From Alphaproteobacteria bacterium (lineage in GTDB: Bacteria > Pseudomonadota > Alphaproteobacteria > Micavibrionales > Micavibrionaceae): a DNA stretch of 64,000 nt. Both the position numbers and the translations under genes were made by a program. The DNA lies in the NCBI GenBank assembly GCA_030427385.1, contig JAUHWR010000001.1, forward strand, positions 496,001-560,000. Reading direction: 5' to 3'. How positions within the stretch are numbered: the stretch's first letter is position 1; every line of letters starts with the position of its first letter. Positions 1 through 7,641 of this stretch are shown here, in pieces. Under the pieces are notes generated by a model, which saw only the letters and a program-made list of their open reading frames with translations, ran no database searches and had not been told where the DNA came from.

Positions 1-633
1 AATGCGCACATCGACAATCTTAATACCCAATTGGTCGGCCTGTGTTTTTCTGTTCACTCGCATCATAATATTATTCATGACAGTTGTTCTCTCCGATGAG
101 AGCAATTCTTTCAGGCTGGTTTTACCAAGAACGGTTCTGGTGGCATCATTTAAAATATTTTCCAAACGGCTATTCGCCTGATCAATCGTGCGTAGTGTTT
201 TCAGGAATTGCAGAGGATCAATAATGTTATAACGAGCAAAGGTATCAACAATAATCGGCTCACCGCTAACATTCTGTAGGGTGCCATCATCATCCGCATT
301 TTCACTTTGGTCTGTTTCAGACTCGTCATCGCTATTTCTTACGCTGCCATCATTGTTGATGTTCATGCTGGCGCTGGCAATAACTACCTGTGCAGAGGGG
401 GGATCAACGGACAAAATGCGACGATCAAAATAACGAACGGTATGAATAAAGGGGATTTTGAAATGAATGCCGGGTTTTTTAATGAAGCTGCTCGGATCAT
501 TTTCATTCCCGTCAGGGCGACCTAAAAATAACAAAATGGCTTGCTGGCGTTGATCAACGATGTAAAACGCTTGGGTCGCTGCAATAATTAAGGCTGCCAG
601 GACAACAAATAGAATAGTAAATTTGGTTTGCAT
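1..633 (-). CDS. hflC: HflC, membrane protease modulator (partial, C-terminus beyond window)
   Basis: HflC pairs with HflK in a large SPFH/band-7 complex that surrounds and modulates the FtsH protease at the inner membrane. The visible 211 codons start at ATG 633 with an N-terminal membrane segment (about residues 5-20), followed by the typical sequence YIVDQRQQAILLFLGRP and a band-7 domain containing the PGIHFKIPFI motif. The last readable residues are VRI, before the window ends. It begins 2 bases after the hflK stop, so the two are clearly one operon in the usual hflK-hflC order. An Asp/Glu/Ser-rich stretch around residues 84-100 (NSDDESETDQSENADDD) interrupts the band-7 domain. Confidence 0.93.
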   Translation of the reverse strand, partial: MQTKFTILFVVLAALIIAATQAFYIVDQRQQAILLFLGRPDGNENDPSSFIKKPGIHFKIPFIHTVRYFDRRILSVDPPSAQVVIASASMNINNDGSVRNSDDESETDQSENADDDGTLQNVSGEPIIVDTFARYNIIDPLQFLKTLRTIDQANSRLENILNDATRTVLGKTSLKELLSSERTTVMNNIMMRVNRKTQADQLGIKIVDVRI

Positions 634-635
634 CG

Positions 636-1814
636 TTACTTCTTCGCTTGTGTTTGATTTTGTTTAGTCAGTTCATTTAAAGACAGATAGGGGACAGTGC
701 CTTGCCCGCCTCCAGTTGCTTGCTTATCCAGAATAATTTTATTCGCGTTTTTAAGCACATTTTCCATGGTCTCCAGATAAATACGTTTTTTCGTGACGTC
801 TTCACCGGTGCGATAGGCTTCAAGGACGGAATTAAAACGATCCGCATCACCTGTGGCTTGCGCCACTTTCGATTCTTTATAGGCCTGCGCCTGTTGTTTC
901 ATCTGAATCGCTTCACCACGCGCCTTTGGCAAAATATCTTCGCGATAGGCCTGTGCTTGGTTTTGAATATCCTCGGCATCCTGTTTTGCGGATTGTACAT
1001 CCTGGAATGCATTTTGAACTTCGGGGTGAACTTCGGCTTTTTCAATCAGTATTTGTGAAATATTGACGCCGGAATTGTAATCATCCAGATTTTTCTGAAT
1101 GATTTCTTTCGTGCGAGCACCAATTTCATCACGGGCGCGGGTAATGATCGGGAACATGTTATTTTGACCGACCACTTCACGAATGGCACTTTCGGCAACT
1201 TTCTTAATGGTATTTTCCTGATCTTCTATATTAAACAGGAAATCTTCGGCGGAATGGATATTCCATAGAACCACTAAATCGACATCCACAATATTACGAT
1301 CAGATGTCAGCATTAAGCTCTCTTCCGGAATATCGCGCTTAGCCCCTGTGGATCTGCCGGACGTAAAGCGTGAAGACATGCCACCATCTGAATAGCCAAT
1401 GCTCAAACGTCTGAATTCTTCTACATTTAAAACGGTGTTTTTTTCAATGGGCCACGGGAATCGGTAGCCGATACCTTCTTGTAATTGCGTACGGTTATAT
1501 TGACCAAAACGCTGAATAACCGCCTGTTCACCGGGCTGCACTATAAATAATCCCGTTGCCAGCCACAGCAGAACTAGAACAATAAATCCCAGTAGGAATA
1601 CTTTTCCGCCGCCAAAGCCTGTCGGCATAAAATCATTCATATTTTCACGCGCTCTGCGGATGATATCATCAAAATCCGGCGGTTCCCCGCCTGAGCCGCG
1701 CCCGCCGCCGCTTTGCTTCCAAGGGCCGCGATCAGGGGTATTATTATTTCCTGCATTCCCCCACGGATTGCGCCGCTTTTTTCCGTTATCACCAGAATTA
1801 TCGTCCCAAGCCAT
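636..1814 (-). CDS. hflK: HflK, membrane protease modulator
   Basis: HflK is the partner of HflC in the FtsH-regulating complex. At 392 aa it has the usual layout: a Gly/Pro/Asn-rich cytoplasmic N-terminus (residues 1-60), one membrane helix (about 71-92), a band-7/SPFH domain with the conserved start PGEQAVIQRFGQY, and a long Ala/Gln-rich coiled coil (about 270-350) that forms the cage wall. The C-terminal tail is Gln-rich. It is followed by hflC after 2 bases. It diverges from apbC, and the 75 bases between 1814 and 1890 must hold both promoters. The start at 1814 (MAWDDNSGDNG) matches the family's usual N-terminus. Confidence 0.95.
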   Translation of the reverse strand: MAWDDNSGDNGKKRRNPWGNAGNNNTPDRGPWKQSGGGRGSGGEPPDFDDIIRRARENMNDFMPTGFGGGKVFLLGFIVLVLLWLATGLFIVQPGEQAVIQRFGQYNRTQLQEGIGYRFPWPIEKNTVLNVEEFRRLSIGYSDGGMSSRFTSGRSTGAKRDIPEESLMLTSDRNIVDVDLVVLWNIHSAEDFLFNIEDQENTIKKVAESAIREVVGQNNMFPIITRARDEIGARTKEIIQKNLDDYNSGVNISQILIEKAEVHPEVQNAFQDVQSAKQDAEDIQNQAQAYREDILPKARGEAIQMKQQAQAYKESKVAQATGDADRFNSVLEAYRTGEDVTKKRIYLETMENVLKNANKIILDKQATGGGQGTVPYLSLNELTKQNQTQAKK

Positions 1815-1889
1815 TTCTTTTCTTTCGATGTCCCGTTATATGAAGTATTTAAGGTAACATATCGAAACCACGAAGAAAGGCAAGAGAAG

Positions 1890-2939
1890 TTGGTCAATAA
1901 GGATGATATTTTTGAGGCATTAAAACCGCTCGGCTTAACACCCGATGATATTGGCGGTCTGCATATCACCGACTTCGGGCAGGTGCAATTTACCATTGAG
2001 GTCGATCCCGAAAAGGGATCCGAGTTGGAACCATTGCGACAAGGGGCAGAGGCGGCGGTCAATAAAATTGCGGGCGTGACCCGCACTATGGCGATTTTAA
2101 CCGCACAAAAAAAAGCGCCGGATTTTATGCCGCGTGTTGCCGCCGACCCGCATGGGATGAATAAAAATCCCAAACTCAATAACCTTCCGATCAAGCATAT
2201 TATTGCCATCGCCAGTGGTAAGGGCGGGGTTGGAAAATCAACTATCGCCGTGAATGTTGCACATGCCCTGCACAAATCCGGTTTAAATGTCGGGCTTTTG
2301 GATGCTGATATTTACGGGCCGTCTGTACCCATGATGTCGGGTGCGGAAATCAAAAAACCGGAAACGATTGATGGTAAATTACAGCCATTGGAAAAAAATG
2401 GGTTAAAGCTGATGTCTATCGGATTTATTACCGATGGTGATCAGGCACTGATCTGGCGCGGGCCGATGGTGCAGACAGCGCTATATCAAATGCTGCGTGA
2501 TGTTGCATGGGGCAGTGACCAAAATCCGCTTGATGTTTTGGTGGCTGATATGCCGCCGGGGACGGGGGATGCACAATTAACACTTGCACAAAAAGTCCCC
2601 GTTTCCGGTGCGATTATTGTATCCACGCCGCAGGATATTGCGCTGATTGATGCCCGTAAAGCCGTTGAGATGTTCCGCAAAACCGATGTGCCAATCTATG
2701 GTTTGGTCGAAAATATGAGCACACATATCTGCAGCAAATGCGGTCACGAGGAACATATTTTCGGGCATGGCGGCGCAGAAAAAGAAGCGCAAGTTTTGGG
2801 CGTCGATTTCCTCGGCGCGTTGCCCCTTGATATCGTGATTCGTAAAAATTCAGATGCGGGACAAGTTGTTGAGAGCGATATTTTTAAAACGATTTCCAAA
2901 ATGATTATTAAAAAATTAGCGGTAGAGGACGCAACATAA
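1890..2939 (+). CDS. apbC: Mrp/ApbC-type Fe-S cluster carrier P-loop ATPase
   Basis: Mrp/ApbC proteins bind and hand over 4Fe-4S clusters to apo-enzymes in the cytosol. With a TTG start at 1890, preceded by AAGAAAGG and AAGAGAAG, the product is 349 aa, normal for the family. An upstream ATG at 1713 would run into hflK, so I rejected it. Domains: an N-terminal DUF59/MIP18-like domain (about 1-85), then the MinD/Mrp NTPase with the deviant Walker A GKGGVGKST (110-118) and the cluster-binding pair C281-SK-C284. PPGTGDAQL and the nearby ADMPPGTG switch region are typical. The gene ends in a strong terminator at 2945-2966. Confidence 0.95.
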   Translation: MVNKDDIFEALKPLGLTPDDIGGLHITDFGQVQFTIEVDPEKGSELEPLRQGAEAAVNKIAGVTRTMAILTAQKKAPDFMPRVAADPHGMNKNPKLNNLPIKHIIAIASGKGGVGKSTIAVNVAHALHKSGLNVGLLDADIYGPSVPMMSGAEIKKPETIDGKLQPLEKNGLKLMSIGFITDGDQALIWRGPMVQTALYQMLRDVAWGSDQNPLDVLVADMPPGTGDAQLTLAQKVPVSGAIIVSTPQDIALIDARKAVEMFRKTDVPIYGLVENMSTHICSKCGHEEHIFGHGGAEKEAQVLGVDFLGALPLDIVIRKNSDAGQVVESDIFKTISKMIIKKLAVEDAT

Positions 2940-2966
2940 AAAAAGCGGCTTAATAGCCGCTTTTTT
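2940..2966. terminator. Bidirectional intrinsic terminator between apbC and the 42-aa ORF
   Basis: Stem GCGGCT / AGCCGC (2945-2950 with 2955-2960) and a TAAT loop, flanked by A and T runs on either side, so it can stop transcription from apbC (plus) and from the convergent small gene (minus). Confidence 0.9.
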
Positions 2967-2985
2967 GTAATTCAATTGGTACTTA

Positions 2986-3114
2986 TTAATTTGAAGGGGT
3001 AATAGAATCTGCTTCAATTTTGACTGGTTTATAACCTACATCTGCTTCAATGCACCCTGTCCCGCCAACAGTATTTTCTACCGCGTCAGTAAATCCGTTT
3101 GTTGCAAAACTCAT
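2986..3114 (-). CDS. Small hypothetical protein, 42 aa, single Cys after a Gly-Gly motif
   Basis: I do not recognise this gene. It has a very good ribosome-binding site: GGAG ends 6 bases before ATG 3114. Its stop at 2986 lies just beside the shared terminator. The peptide is soluble, starts MSFATNGFTDAVENTVGGTG, has one Cys at residue 21 and ends KIEADSITPSN. It diverges from the proline iminopeptidase with 64 bases between the starts. No membrane segment or signal peptide is visible. It could be a small regulatory protein or, more speculatively, a leader-type peptide precursor; no modification enzyme lies next to it. Confidence 0.6.
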   Translation of the reverse strand: MSFATNGFTDAVENTVGGTGCIEADVGYKPVKIEADSITPSN

Positions 3115-3178
3115 GATTATCTCCTTTTTTTTGTGTGCCGTTACAAATAAGATAACACATATAACGGAAGAATCAAAT

Positions 3179-4150
3179 ATGCCTTTATCACCTGAACTTG
3201 AAAACCTAGTCTATCCTGAAGCGGCGCCTTATAATGATGGCTACTTAAAGGTCTCTGACCTTCATACTATTTATTGGCAGGCCTATGGCAACCGAAACGG
3301 TATTCCGGTCATTTGTCTTCATGGCGGGCCGGGCAGCGGTCTCAGTGAATGGCATGCCCGTTTATTTGACTTATCAAAATATCATGTGATTTTATTTGAC
3401 CAACGCGGATGCGGGCGCTCCACACCTTTTGCAGAACTACGGGAGAATACGACAGCGCATTTAACCGCGGACATGGACGCTTTGCGCCTTCATTTAAATA
3501 TTACCGATTGGAATATTTTCGGCGGGTCGTGGGGGTCCACCCTTGCGCTTGCTTACGCTGATCAATATCCGCGCCATGTCCGCGGGCTCGTTATATATGG
3601 AATTTTTCTCGCCAGACAAAAGGAATATCATTCCATGTTTGCTGCTGATGGCCCCGCCGCGCTGCTATATCCTGAATATTACGAAGCCTTTTTATCCGTT
3701 CTACCCGCAGCGGAGCGCACTAATCCGATCTCTGCCTATCAAGCGCTTTTTGATCATGAGGATGACGCCATTCGAAGTAATGCCTTACGCGCCTGGAGCC
3801 ATTGGGAAATGCGCCTGTTAACGCTGATCCCTGATGAAGATATGTTCGCGCCTGAAAATGAAGATATGAGTTTCCTCACCACGCACTCTCGCTTTGAACA
3901 ACATTATTTTAAGCATAACGGGTTTATAGATGGTGATGCCTTATTACATCGCATTGGTGCAAAATTAACTGATAAATCGGTATTCATTATCCAAGGACGC
4001 TATGATTTGGTTTGCCCCCCGATCACCGCTTATGAATTGCACCGCGCCATTCCGCATAGCACACTAAAAATCACCCCCTCATCAGGGCATAGCGGCAAAA
4101 ATATTGAAACCATCAAGGAATTAATGAACGCCGTTCATAAGTTGACATAA
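3179..4150 (+). CDS. pip: Proline iminopeptidase (alpha/beta hydrolase, S33)
   Basis: This cytosolic peptidase removes N-terminal proline from peptides. The ATG at 3179 follows AACGGAAG at normal spacing and gives 323 aa, the usual length; an in-frame ATG at 3050 lies inside the small opposite-strand gene and was rejected. Motifs: oxyanion-hole HGGPGSG, FDQRGCGRS, nucleophile elbow GGSWGS (Ser117), acid in GRYD (Asp276) and base in SSGHSG (His304). These are the S33 triad residues in the expected order. A helical cap domain lies between about residues 140 and 250. It appears monocistronic and is followed by a poorly conserved gap. Confidence 0.93.
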   Translation: MPLSPELENLVYPEAAPYNDGYLKVSDLHTIYWQAYGNRNGIPVICLHGGPGSGLSEWHARLFDLSKYHVILFDQRGCGRSTPFAELRENTTAHLTADMDALRLHLNITDWNIFGGSWGSTLALAYADQYPRHVRGLVIYGIFLARQKEYHSMFAADGPAALLYPEYYEAFLSVLPAAERTNPISAYQALFDHEDDAIRSNALRAWSHWEMRLLTLIPDEDMFAPENEDMSFLTTHSRFEQHYFKHNGFIDGDALLHRIGAKLTDKSVFIIQGRYDLVCPPITAYELHRAIPHSTLKITPSSGHSGKNIETIKELMNAVHKLT

Positions 4151-4465
4151 GTTTAATTCGCCTATAAGCATATATAAAAAAAATATAATATATATTGGGA
4201 GTGCATATGTCTCAGGATAGATTTGAACAAGCAACAGAATGAGCGGGTATCAAAAATACCACAAGGTAGAAAGGGGAAGTTAAAAAAATTTGGCTTCCAA
4301 GTGGTCAAAGAACAGCCCCGCCACTTTATTCTGCGCTTTGGGAATTACAGATAATATGCGGCTTAACCTTGAACATAGTCATTTAATGATATCAACGTAA
4401 TTGGAGCGCGTAACTTAAAACATCTTGTGTTTTCTAACTCAAATCCATATATCTAAAAGCTGAAT
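4151..4465. other. Intergenic stretch without intact gene; decayed ORF possible
   Basis: There is no convincing gene in these 315 bases. A good ribosome-binding site (GGGAG) precedes ATG 4207, but that frame stops after 11 codons (MSQDRFEQATE) and again nine codons later; beyond the stops it reads KGEVKKIWLPSGQ. Further on, near 4388-4423, a frame reads INVIGARNLKHL, which faintly recalls the start of UvrA-type proteins. I read the region as eroded coding sequence, but this is weak. Confidence 0.3.
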
Positions 4466-4542
4466 GCGCCCTTAGCTCAGCTGGATAGAGCGTTGGTTTC
4501 CGGAGCCAAAGGCCAGAGGTTCGAATCCTCTAGGGCGCGCCA
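4466..4542 (+). tRNA. tRNA-Arg (anticodon CCG)
   Basis: A full cloverleaf of 77 nt: acceptor GCGCCCT paired with AGGGCGC, D arm GCTC/GAGC, anticodon stem TTGGT/GCCAA with loop TTCCGGA (anticodon CCG), T arm AGAGG-TTCGAAT-CCTCT, discriminator G, and encoded CCA at 4540-4542. It reads CGG arginine codons. Confidence 0.96.
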
Positions 4543-4548
4543 CTATTT

Positions 4549-5115
4549 TCATATGATAATTGTTCTGAATGTCAGGGATATACGCCGATCACGCTCCATT
4601 TTTAAACCATTGATTACATCTGATTTTCTAGCTGGAATTGCGTGTGTCCATTTATAACGGGCTTCACCGGATAGAAGGATAAGGCTGCGCGGTTTTAAAT
4701 AGAACTCCTGTTTTTTGTCGCCTTTGGCAAATTGCATGATCGCTCCTGCGCCTAAGCTTAGGCTAGCAATCATATCATCAAAACATGGCACGCAATCCAC
4801 ATGGGCTGAAATACCCTGACCGGGGTGATATTCATTTACAATTGCTTGGTCAGGCATAAAGGGAAGTTTTTGAACAATTGGCTTAATCCAATCTGGTAGT
4901 GGCCCCAAATAAGCATTGTTTGTGACGGCCCGCGCTTTGTAGTCGTATTTATACCCGTAATGTTGCACCCTGCGTTTAAGGTCAGTTAGCCACGGCTGCA
5001 TATCAATTTCAGTAATTAACGCAATTTCTTCATCCTGTGTCACAAAATCGGGAATGTAGGTCAGGCCCGGAATATCGGGTATGGATTCTTCTTCAATCTC
5101 GAACAGTAAATTCAT
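4549..5115 (-). CDS. AlkB-like 2-oxoglutarate/Fe(II) dioxygenase
   Basis: AlkB-type dioxygenases oxidatively demethylate or hydroxylate nucleic-acid bases using Fe(II), O2 and 2-oxoglutarate. All the key residues are present in 188 aa: iron ligands H105-x-D107 and H158, and 2OG-binding R178 and R184 (RRISLTFR). [14 protein letters not shown] resembles the ALKBH8 and bacterial ALKBH-like group more than classic E. coli AlkB; which substrate it uses cannot be read from the sequence. The ATG at 5115 overlaps the stop of the upstream methyltransferase gene by 4 bases (ATGA), so the two are translationally coupled. The gene ends 7 bases from tRNA-Arg on the opposite strand. Confidence 0.88.
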   Translation of the reverse strand: MNLLFEIEEESIPDIPGLTYIPDFVTQDEEIALITEIDMQPWLTDLKRRVQHYGYKYDYKARAVTNNAYLGPLPDWIKPIVQKLPFMPDQAIVNEYHPGQGISAHVDCVPCFDDMIASLSLGAGAIMQFAKGDKKQEFYLKPRSLILLSGEARYKWTHAIPARKSDVINGLKMERDRRISLTFRTIII

Positions 5116-5756
5116 GCGTTTAACCTGAAAACGTGAGTGACAAAGCGGTTATGATCGTCTAGCGCACTGTCATCGTCATTTGTATTAGTATGAGCGTATC
5201 CGGAAAACAGAAATGGGTCAAAAGGCCATGTTTTCGTTATTTCATATCCGGCAAAATCGGCAGAATCATTAAAGCGAAACGTCCCCTGATAATGAGGATT
5301 ATCGACGGCAGTAATTAGCACGTTACCGTCAGGCTTCAAGAACTGCACCGCACTGCGCAGAAATTTTCGGATCATAACATGATTGGGATTTTGTCCATAT
5401 TTAGCCTCTCGACTGCCGACATTTGGAAACTGAAAGATAACTGTATTAAATTCATGAGGTCTAAAACTTTTCTCCAAGTTTGTAGCGTCCACACCGTGAA
5501 TGACCAACACACCACATTGCTTTAGATACAAAGCATTTTGTCGCGCGTTATCTGAAACATTTCTTTCCTTTTCATATGTAGTAGCAGTCATATGAGTGAT
5601 TTGGGCTGTAGGCTGTGATAGCAGGCTTTTTGCAAAGCTTAAATTACCTTCACCGACAAGCAAGGCGTCACCTAAACCTTGCCAAGGGCCAAGCCGTGCA
5701 TGTGAAAACGCTTTAACAGTGTGGTGGATAACATCAAACATTCTTATTTCTTTCAT
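5112..5756 (-). CDS. BMT5-like (DUF2431) Rossmann methyltransferase
   Basis: This resembles the BMT5/DUF2431 family, best known from the eukaryotic 25S rRNA m3U methyltransferase Bmt5. Family marks are in order: LLVGEGNLSFA (residues 32-42, SAM loop), TATTYEKE (57-64), GVDATNL (88-94) and FNTVIFQFPNVG (103-114), then an HNRFVTHVFR C-terminus. It is 214 aa, a single domain. The target RNA is unknown. Start: ATG 5756 lies one base after a terminator U-run, so translation may really begin at the in-frame ATG 5741 (residue 6, MFDVIHHTV). The AlkB-like gene follows with a 4-base overlap, suggesting a joint role in RNA or DNA base modification or repair. Confidence 0.8.
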   Translation of the reverse strand: MKEIRMFDVIHHTVKAFSHARLGPWQGLGDALLVGEGNLSFAKSLLSQPTAQITHMTATTYEKERNVSDNARQNALYLKQCGVLVIHGVDATNLEKSFRPHEFNTVIFQFPNVGSREAKYGQNPNHVMIRKFLRSAVQFLKPDGNVLITAVDNPHYQGTFRFNDSADFAGYEITKTWPFDPFLFSGYAHTNTNDDDSALDDHNRFVTHVFRLNA

Positions 5757-5757
5757 T

Positions 5758-5790
5758 AAAAAAAACCGCCACTGATAAATCAGTAGCGGA
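5758..5790 (-). terminator. Strong leftward intrinsic terminator abutting the methyltransferase start codon
   Basis: In the minus-strand transcript, a 10-bp stem (CCGCUACUGA with UCAGUGGCGG, one U-G pair; 5766-5775 with 5780-5789) and a 4-base loop are followed by U8 (5765-5758). One base later comes the ATG at 5756. It would stop any transcript entering from the right. Confidence 0.85.
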
Positions 5791-5873
5791 TTGTTGTGAT
5801 TATATTCCTATAATTTTATATTTTAGTCAATCTAAATTATCGAAAACGTCTTGCAGCATGACATTCCAATGTT

Positions 5874-6038
5874 CTAAACACTTGATAATCTGGTTTGTTG
5901 TTTCTGCGTCAAGGCGCACCACTTCTCAATATCAGTGCATTTTACGAACATGTCGAAGGGTTTACGCAAGGTGTAGCGCAGGTTCTGGCCATCGAGCTGT
6001 AGGTTCTCAAATACGAATTGGCACCATTCTTTTTTTAC
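5874..6038 (-). pseudogene. Degenerate C-terminal fragment resembling a serine recombinase tail
   Basis: A minus-strand frame between a double stop and TAG 5874 reads EWCQFVFENLQLDGQNLRY followed by TLRKPFDMFVKCTDIEKW. This pattern is like the extreme C-terminus of alphaproteobacterial resolvase/recombinase-family proteins. There is no start codon and no catalytic domain; a second frame further left (VRLDAETTNQIIKCLEHWN) is also open, suggesting a frameshift. The nearby GGAG at the right edge does not lead to a usable start. I infer the scar of a lost mobile element; the family match is from memory and uncertain. Confidence 0.4.
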
Positions 6039-6103
6039 TAAATCTCACTCCTTAAAACGTTATGACAGGCGGATCATATTGCTCACGTTAATTTTAATTT
6101 ACA

Positions 6104-6128
6104 GGAACTAAATTAAATTTAGCGTGTT
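6104..6128 (+). promoter_or_regulatory. Candidate EcfG-type (general stress response) promoter
   Basis: GGAAC (6104-6108), a 16-base spacer, then TGTT (6125-6128), close to the alphaproteobacterial EcfG consensus GGAAC-N16/17-CGTT. It sits about 30 bases upstream of a general-stress-type SDR gene. Confidence 0.35.
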
Positions 6129-6158
6129 GGAAAAGAAAAATTATAAGGAGAGATAATA

Positions 6159-7019
6159 ATGAACGCACATGCCCACCCACGCCCAGCTCAACATCAAGAT
6201 CATCAACCAGGAGATGAGGATCAAATGCAGCCCGCGCCTAAATCTTTGATGAAGGATTACAAAGCGGCAGGTAAATTAAAAGGGAAGGTCGCATTAATCA
6301 GCGGCGGCGATAGTGGCATAGGGCGGGCGGTCGCCATTGGATATGCCAAAGAGGGAGCCGATGTTGCGTTTATTTACCTTGATGAAGATCAAGACGCCCA
6401 AGAAACCATCAAACATATTGAAGCCGAAGGTCGCACTGCATATGCCATTAAAGGGGATATTGGCCGTAAGGATTTTTGTATGGATGCGGTTAAAAAGACG
6501 GTCGATAAATTCGGATCTTTGAATATTCTTGTGAATAATGCCGCCGAGCAACATGTACAAGAAAATTTAGAAGATATCAGCGAAGACCAGTTGCGCCGCA
6601 CATTTGATACCAATTTTTTTGGTTTGTTTTTCTTAACGCAGGCGGCGCTCAAGCATTTAAAAAAAGATGATTGCATCATTAATACGGCATCTATAGTTGC
6701 CTATCGCGGGCATGATACGCTTATGGATTATGCGGCGACAAAGGGGGCTATTGTGGGTCTAACACGTTCTCTTGCGGCGAATTTAACCGATAAAGAAATT
6801 CGTGTGAATGCGGTTGCGCCGGGCCCGATTTGGACGCCGCTTATACCGGCCTCATTTGATGCGGAAAAAGTTGCCAAATTTGGCGAAAATTCCCCTATGG
6901 GTCGCGCCGGACAGCCGGATGAAGTCGCGCCCAGCTATATTTTCCTCGCATCTCAGGACTCAAGTTATATTACCGGACAGGTTATTCATCCTAACGGGGG
7001 CACAGTCATAGGCGGTTAA
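6159..7019 (+). CDS. SDR-family oxidoreductase, general stress type
   Basis: A cytosolic NAD(P)-dependent short-chain dehydrogenase of the group that includes E. coli YghA and Bacillus general stress protein 39. Its 286 aa include the N-terminal extension of about 40 His/Gln/Pro-rich residues typical of that group. Motifs: cofactor loop GGDSGIG (49-55), NNAAEQ, catalytic Y191-x3-K195 and APGPIWTPL. The substrate is unknown. Ribosome-binding site AAGGAGAG precedes ATG 6159. A possible EcfG promoter upstream fits a stress role. The iron permease-family gene follows 71 bases later in the same direction. Confidence 0.9.
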   Translation: MNAHAHPRPAQHQDHQPGDEDQMQPAPKSLMKDYKAAGKLKGKVALISGGDSGIGRAVAIGYAKEGADVAFIYLDEDQDAQETIKHIEAEGRTAYAIKGDIGRKDFCMDAVKKTVDKFGSLNILVNNAAEQHVQENLEDISEDQLRRTFDTNFFGLFFLTQAALKHLKKDDCIINTASIVAYRGHDTLMDYAATKGAIVGLTRSLAANLTDKEIRVNAVAPGPIWTPLIPASFDAEKVAKFGENSPMGRAGQPDEVAPSYIFLASQDSSYITGQVIHPNGGTVIGG

Positions 7020-7090
7020 TTGTTGCTTATGTCGCTAAAAACTCTGACTTACCATCATGTAATACATATTAATTTATAAAGGGAAATGAC

Positions 7091-7519
7091 ATGCGCCATG
7101 CACGCAAGAAAGATTTTTTCAATAAATTTGCAAAGAAAGTGGCTGTGGCGGCTGGGCATCCGGCCACCTTTTTTATCGCATGTTTTTCTGTCATTGCATG
7201 GGCGATTAGTGGGCCTATTTTTGGGTTTTCTGATACGTGGCAACTGGTCATTAATACAAGCACAACAATCATCACATTCTTAATGGTATTTGTGATCCAA
7301 AATACCCAAAACAGCGATACAATGGCGCTGCATCTAAAGATAGATGAATTATTAAGATCTCTGAAAGCGCCAAACGCAGCTTTAATGGATTTAGAGGAGC
7401 TAAGCCCAAAAGAGCTTGAAAAAGTTAGGCGATCATTTGAAAAAATCGCTAAAAAAAGCAGGGATGCACTACGTTCCGGGGAGAATGATCCGTATGATCC
7501 AAAAGACTGTAATGATTAA
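7091..7519 (+). CDS. Low-affinity iron permease family protein
   Basis: A small inner-membrane protein of the low-affinity iron permease (COG5478) family; its transport function in bacteria is poorly established. It has 142 aa with two membrane helices (about 24-42 and 50-68), the family motif FVIQNTQNSDTMALHLKIDE and a charged cytosolic tail with the typical LEELSPKELE segment. ATG 7091 follows AAAGGGAA. It lies downstream of the stress-type SDR, and such proteins are often found beside stress genes. Confidence 0.85.
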   Translation: MRHARKKDFFNKFAKKVAVAAGHPATFFIACFSVIAWAISGPIFGFSDTWQLVINTSTTIITFLMVFVIQNTQNSDTMALHLKIDELLRSLKAPNAALMDLEELSPKELEKVRRSFEKIAKKSRDALRSGENDPYDPKDCND

Positions 7520-7641
7520 GTAATAGGGAGAAACTATTCTTACAAGGCTCTTATTGTTTTTATGCTCAATTATATGCATAGTGTAATTAATGCTAAGAAA
7601 TATTAGCAAGAAGATAATTATATTTTGTAAGGGTATTTAGC

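Noticed and set aside
1713-1889. Upstream in-frame ATG for apbC
   Set aside because: Would overlap the hflK start by about 100 bases and add a sequence with no family similarity; TTG 1890 has a proper purine-rich site.
1637-2275. 212-aa minus-strand ORF opposite hflK/apbC
   Set aside because: Lies antisense to the apbC coding region and hflK start; no ribosome-binding site or family similarity; a shadow frame.
5858-6055. 65-aa plus-strand ORF
   Set aside because: Antisense to the recombinase-like remnant, without a ribosome-binding site or recognisable content.
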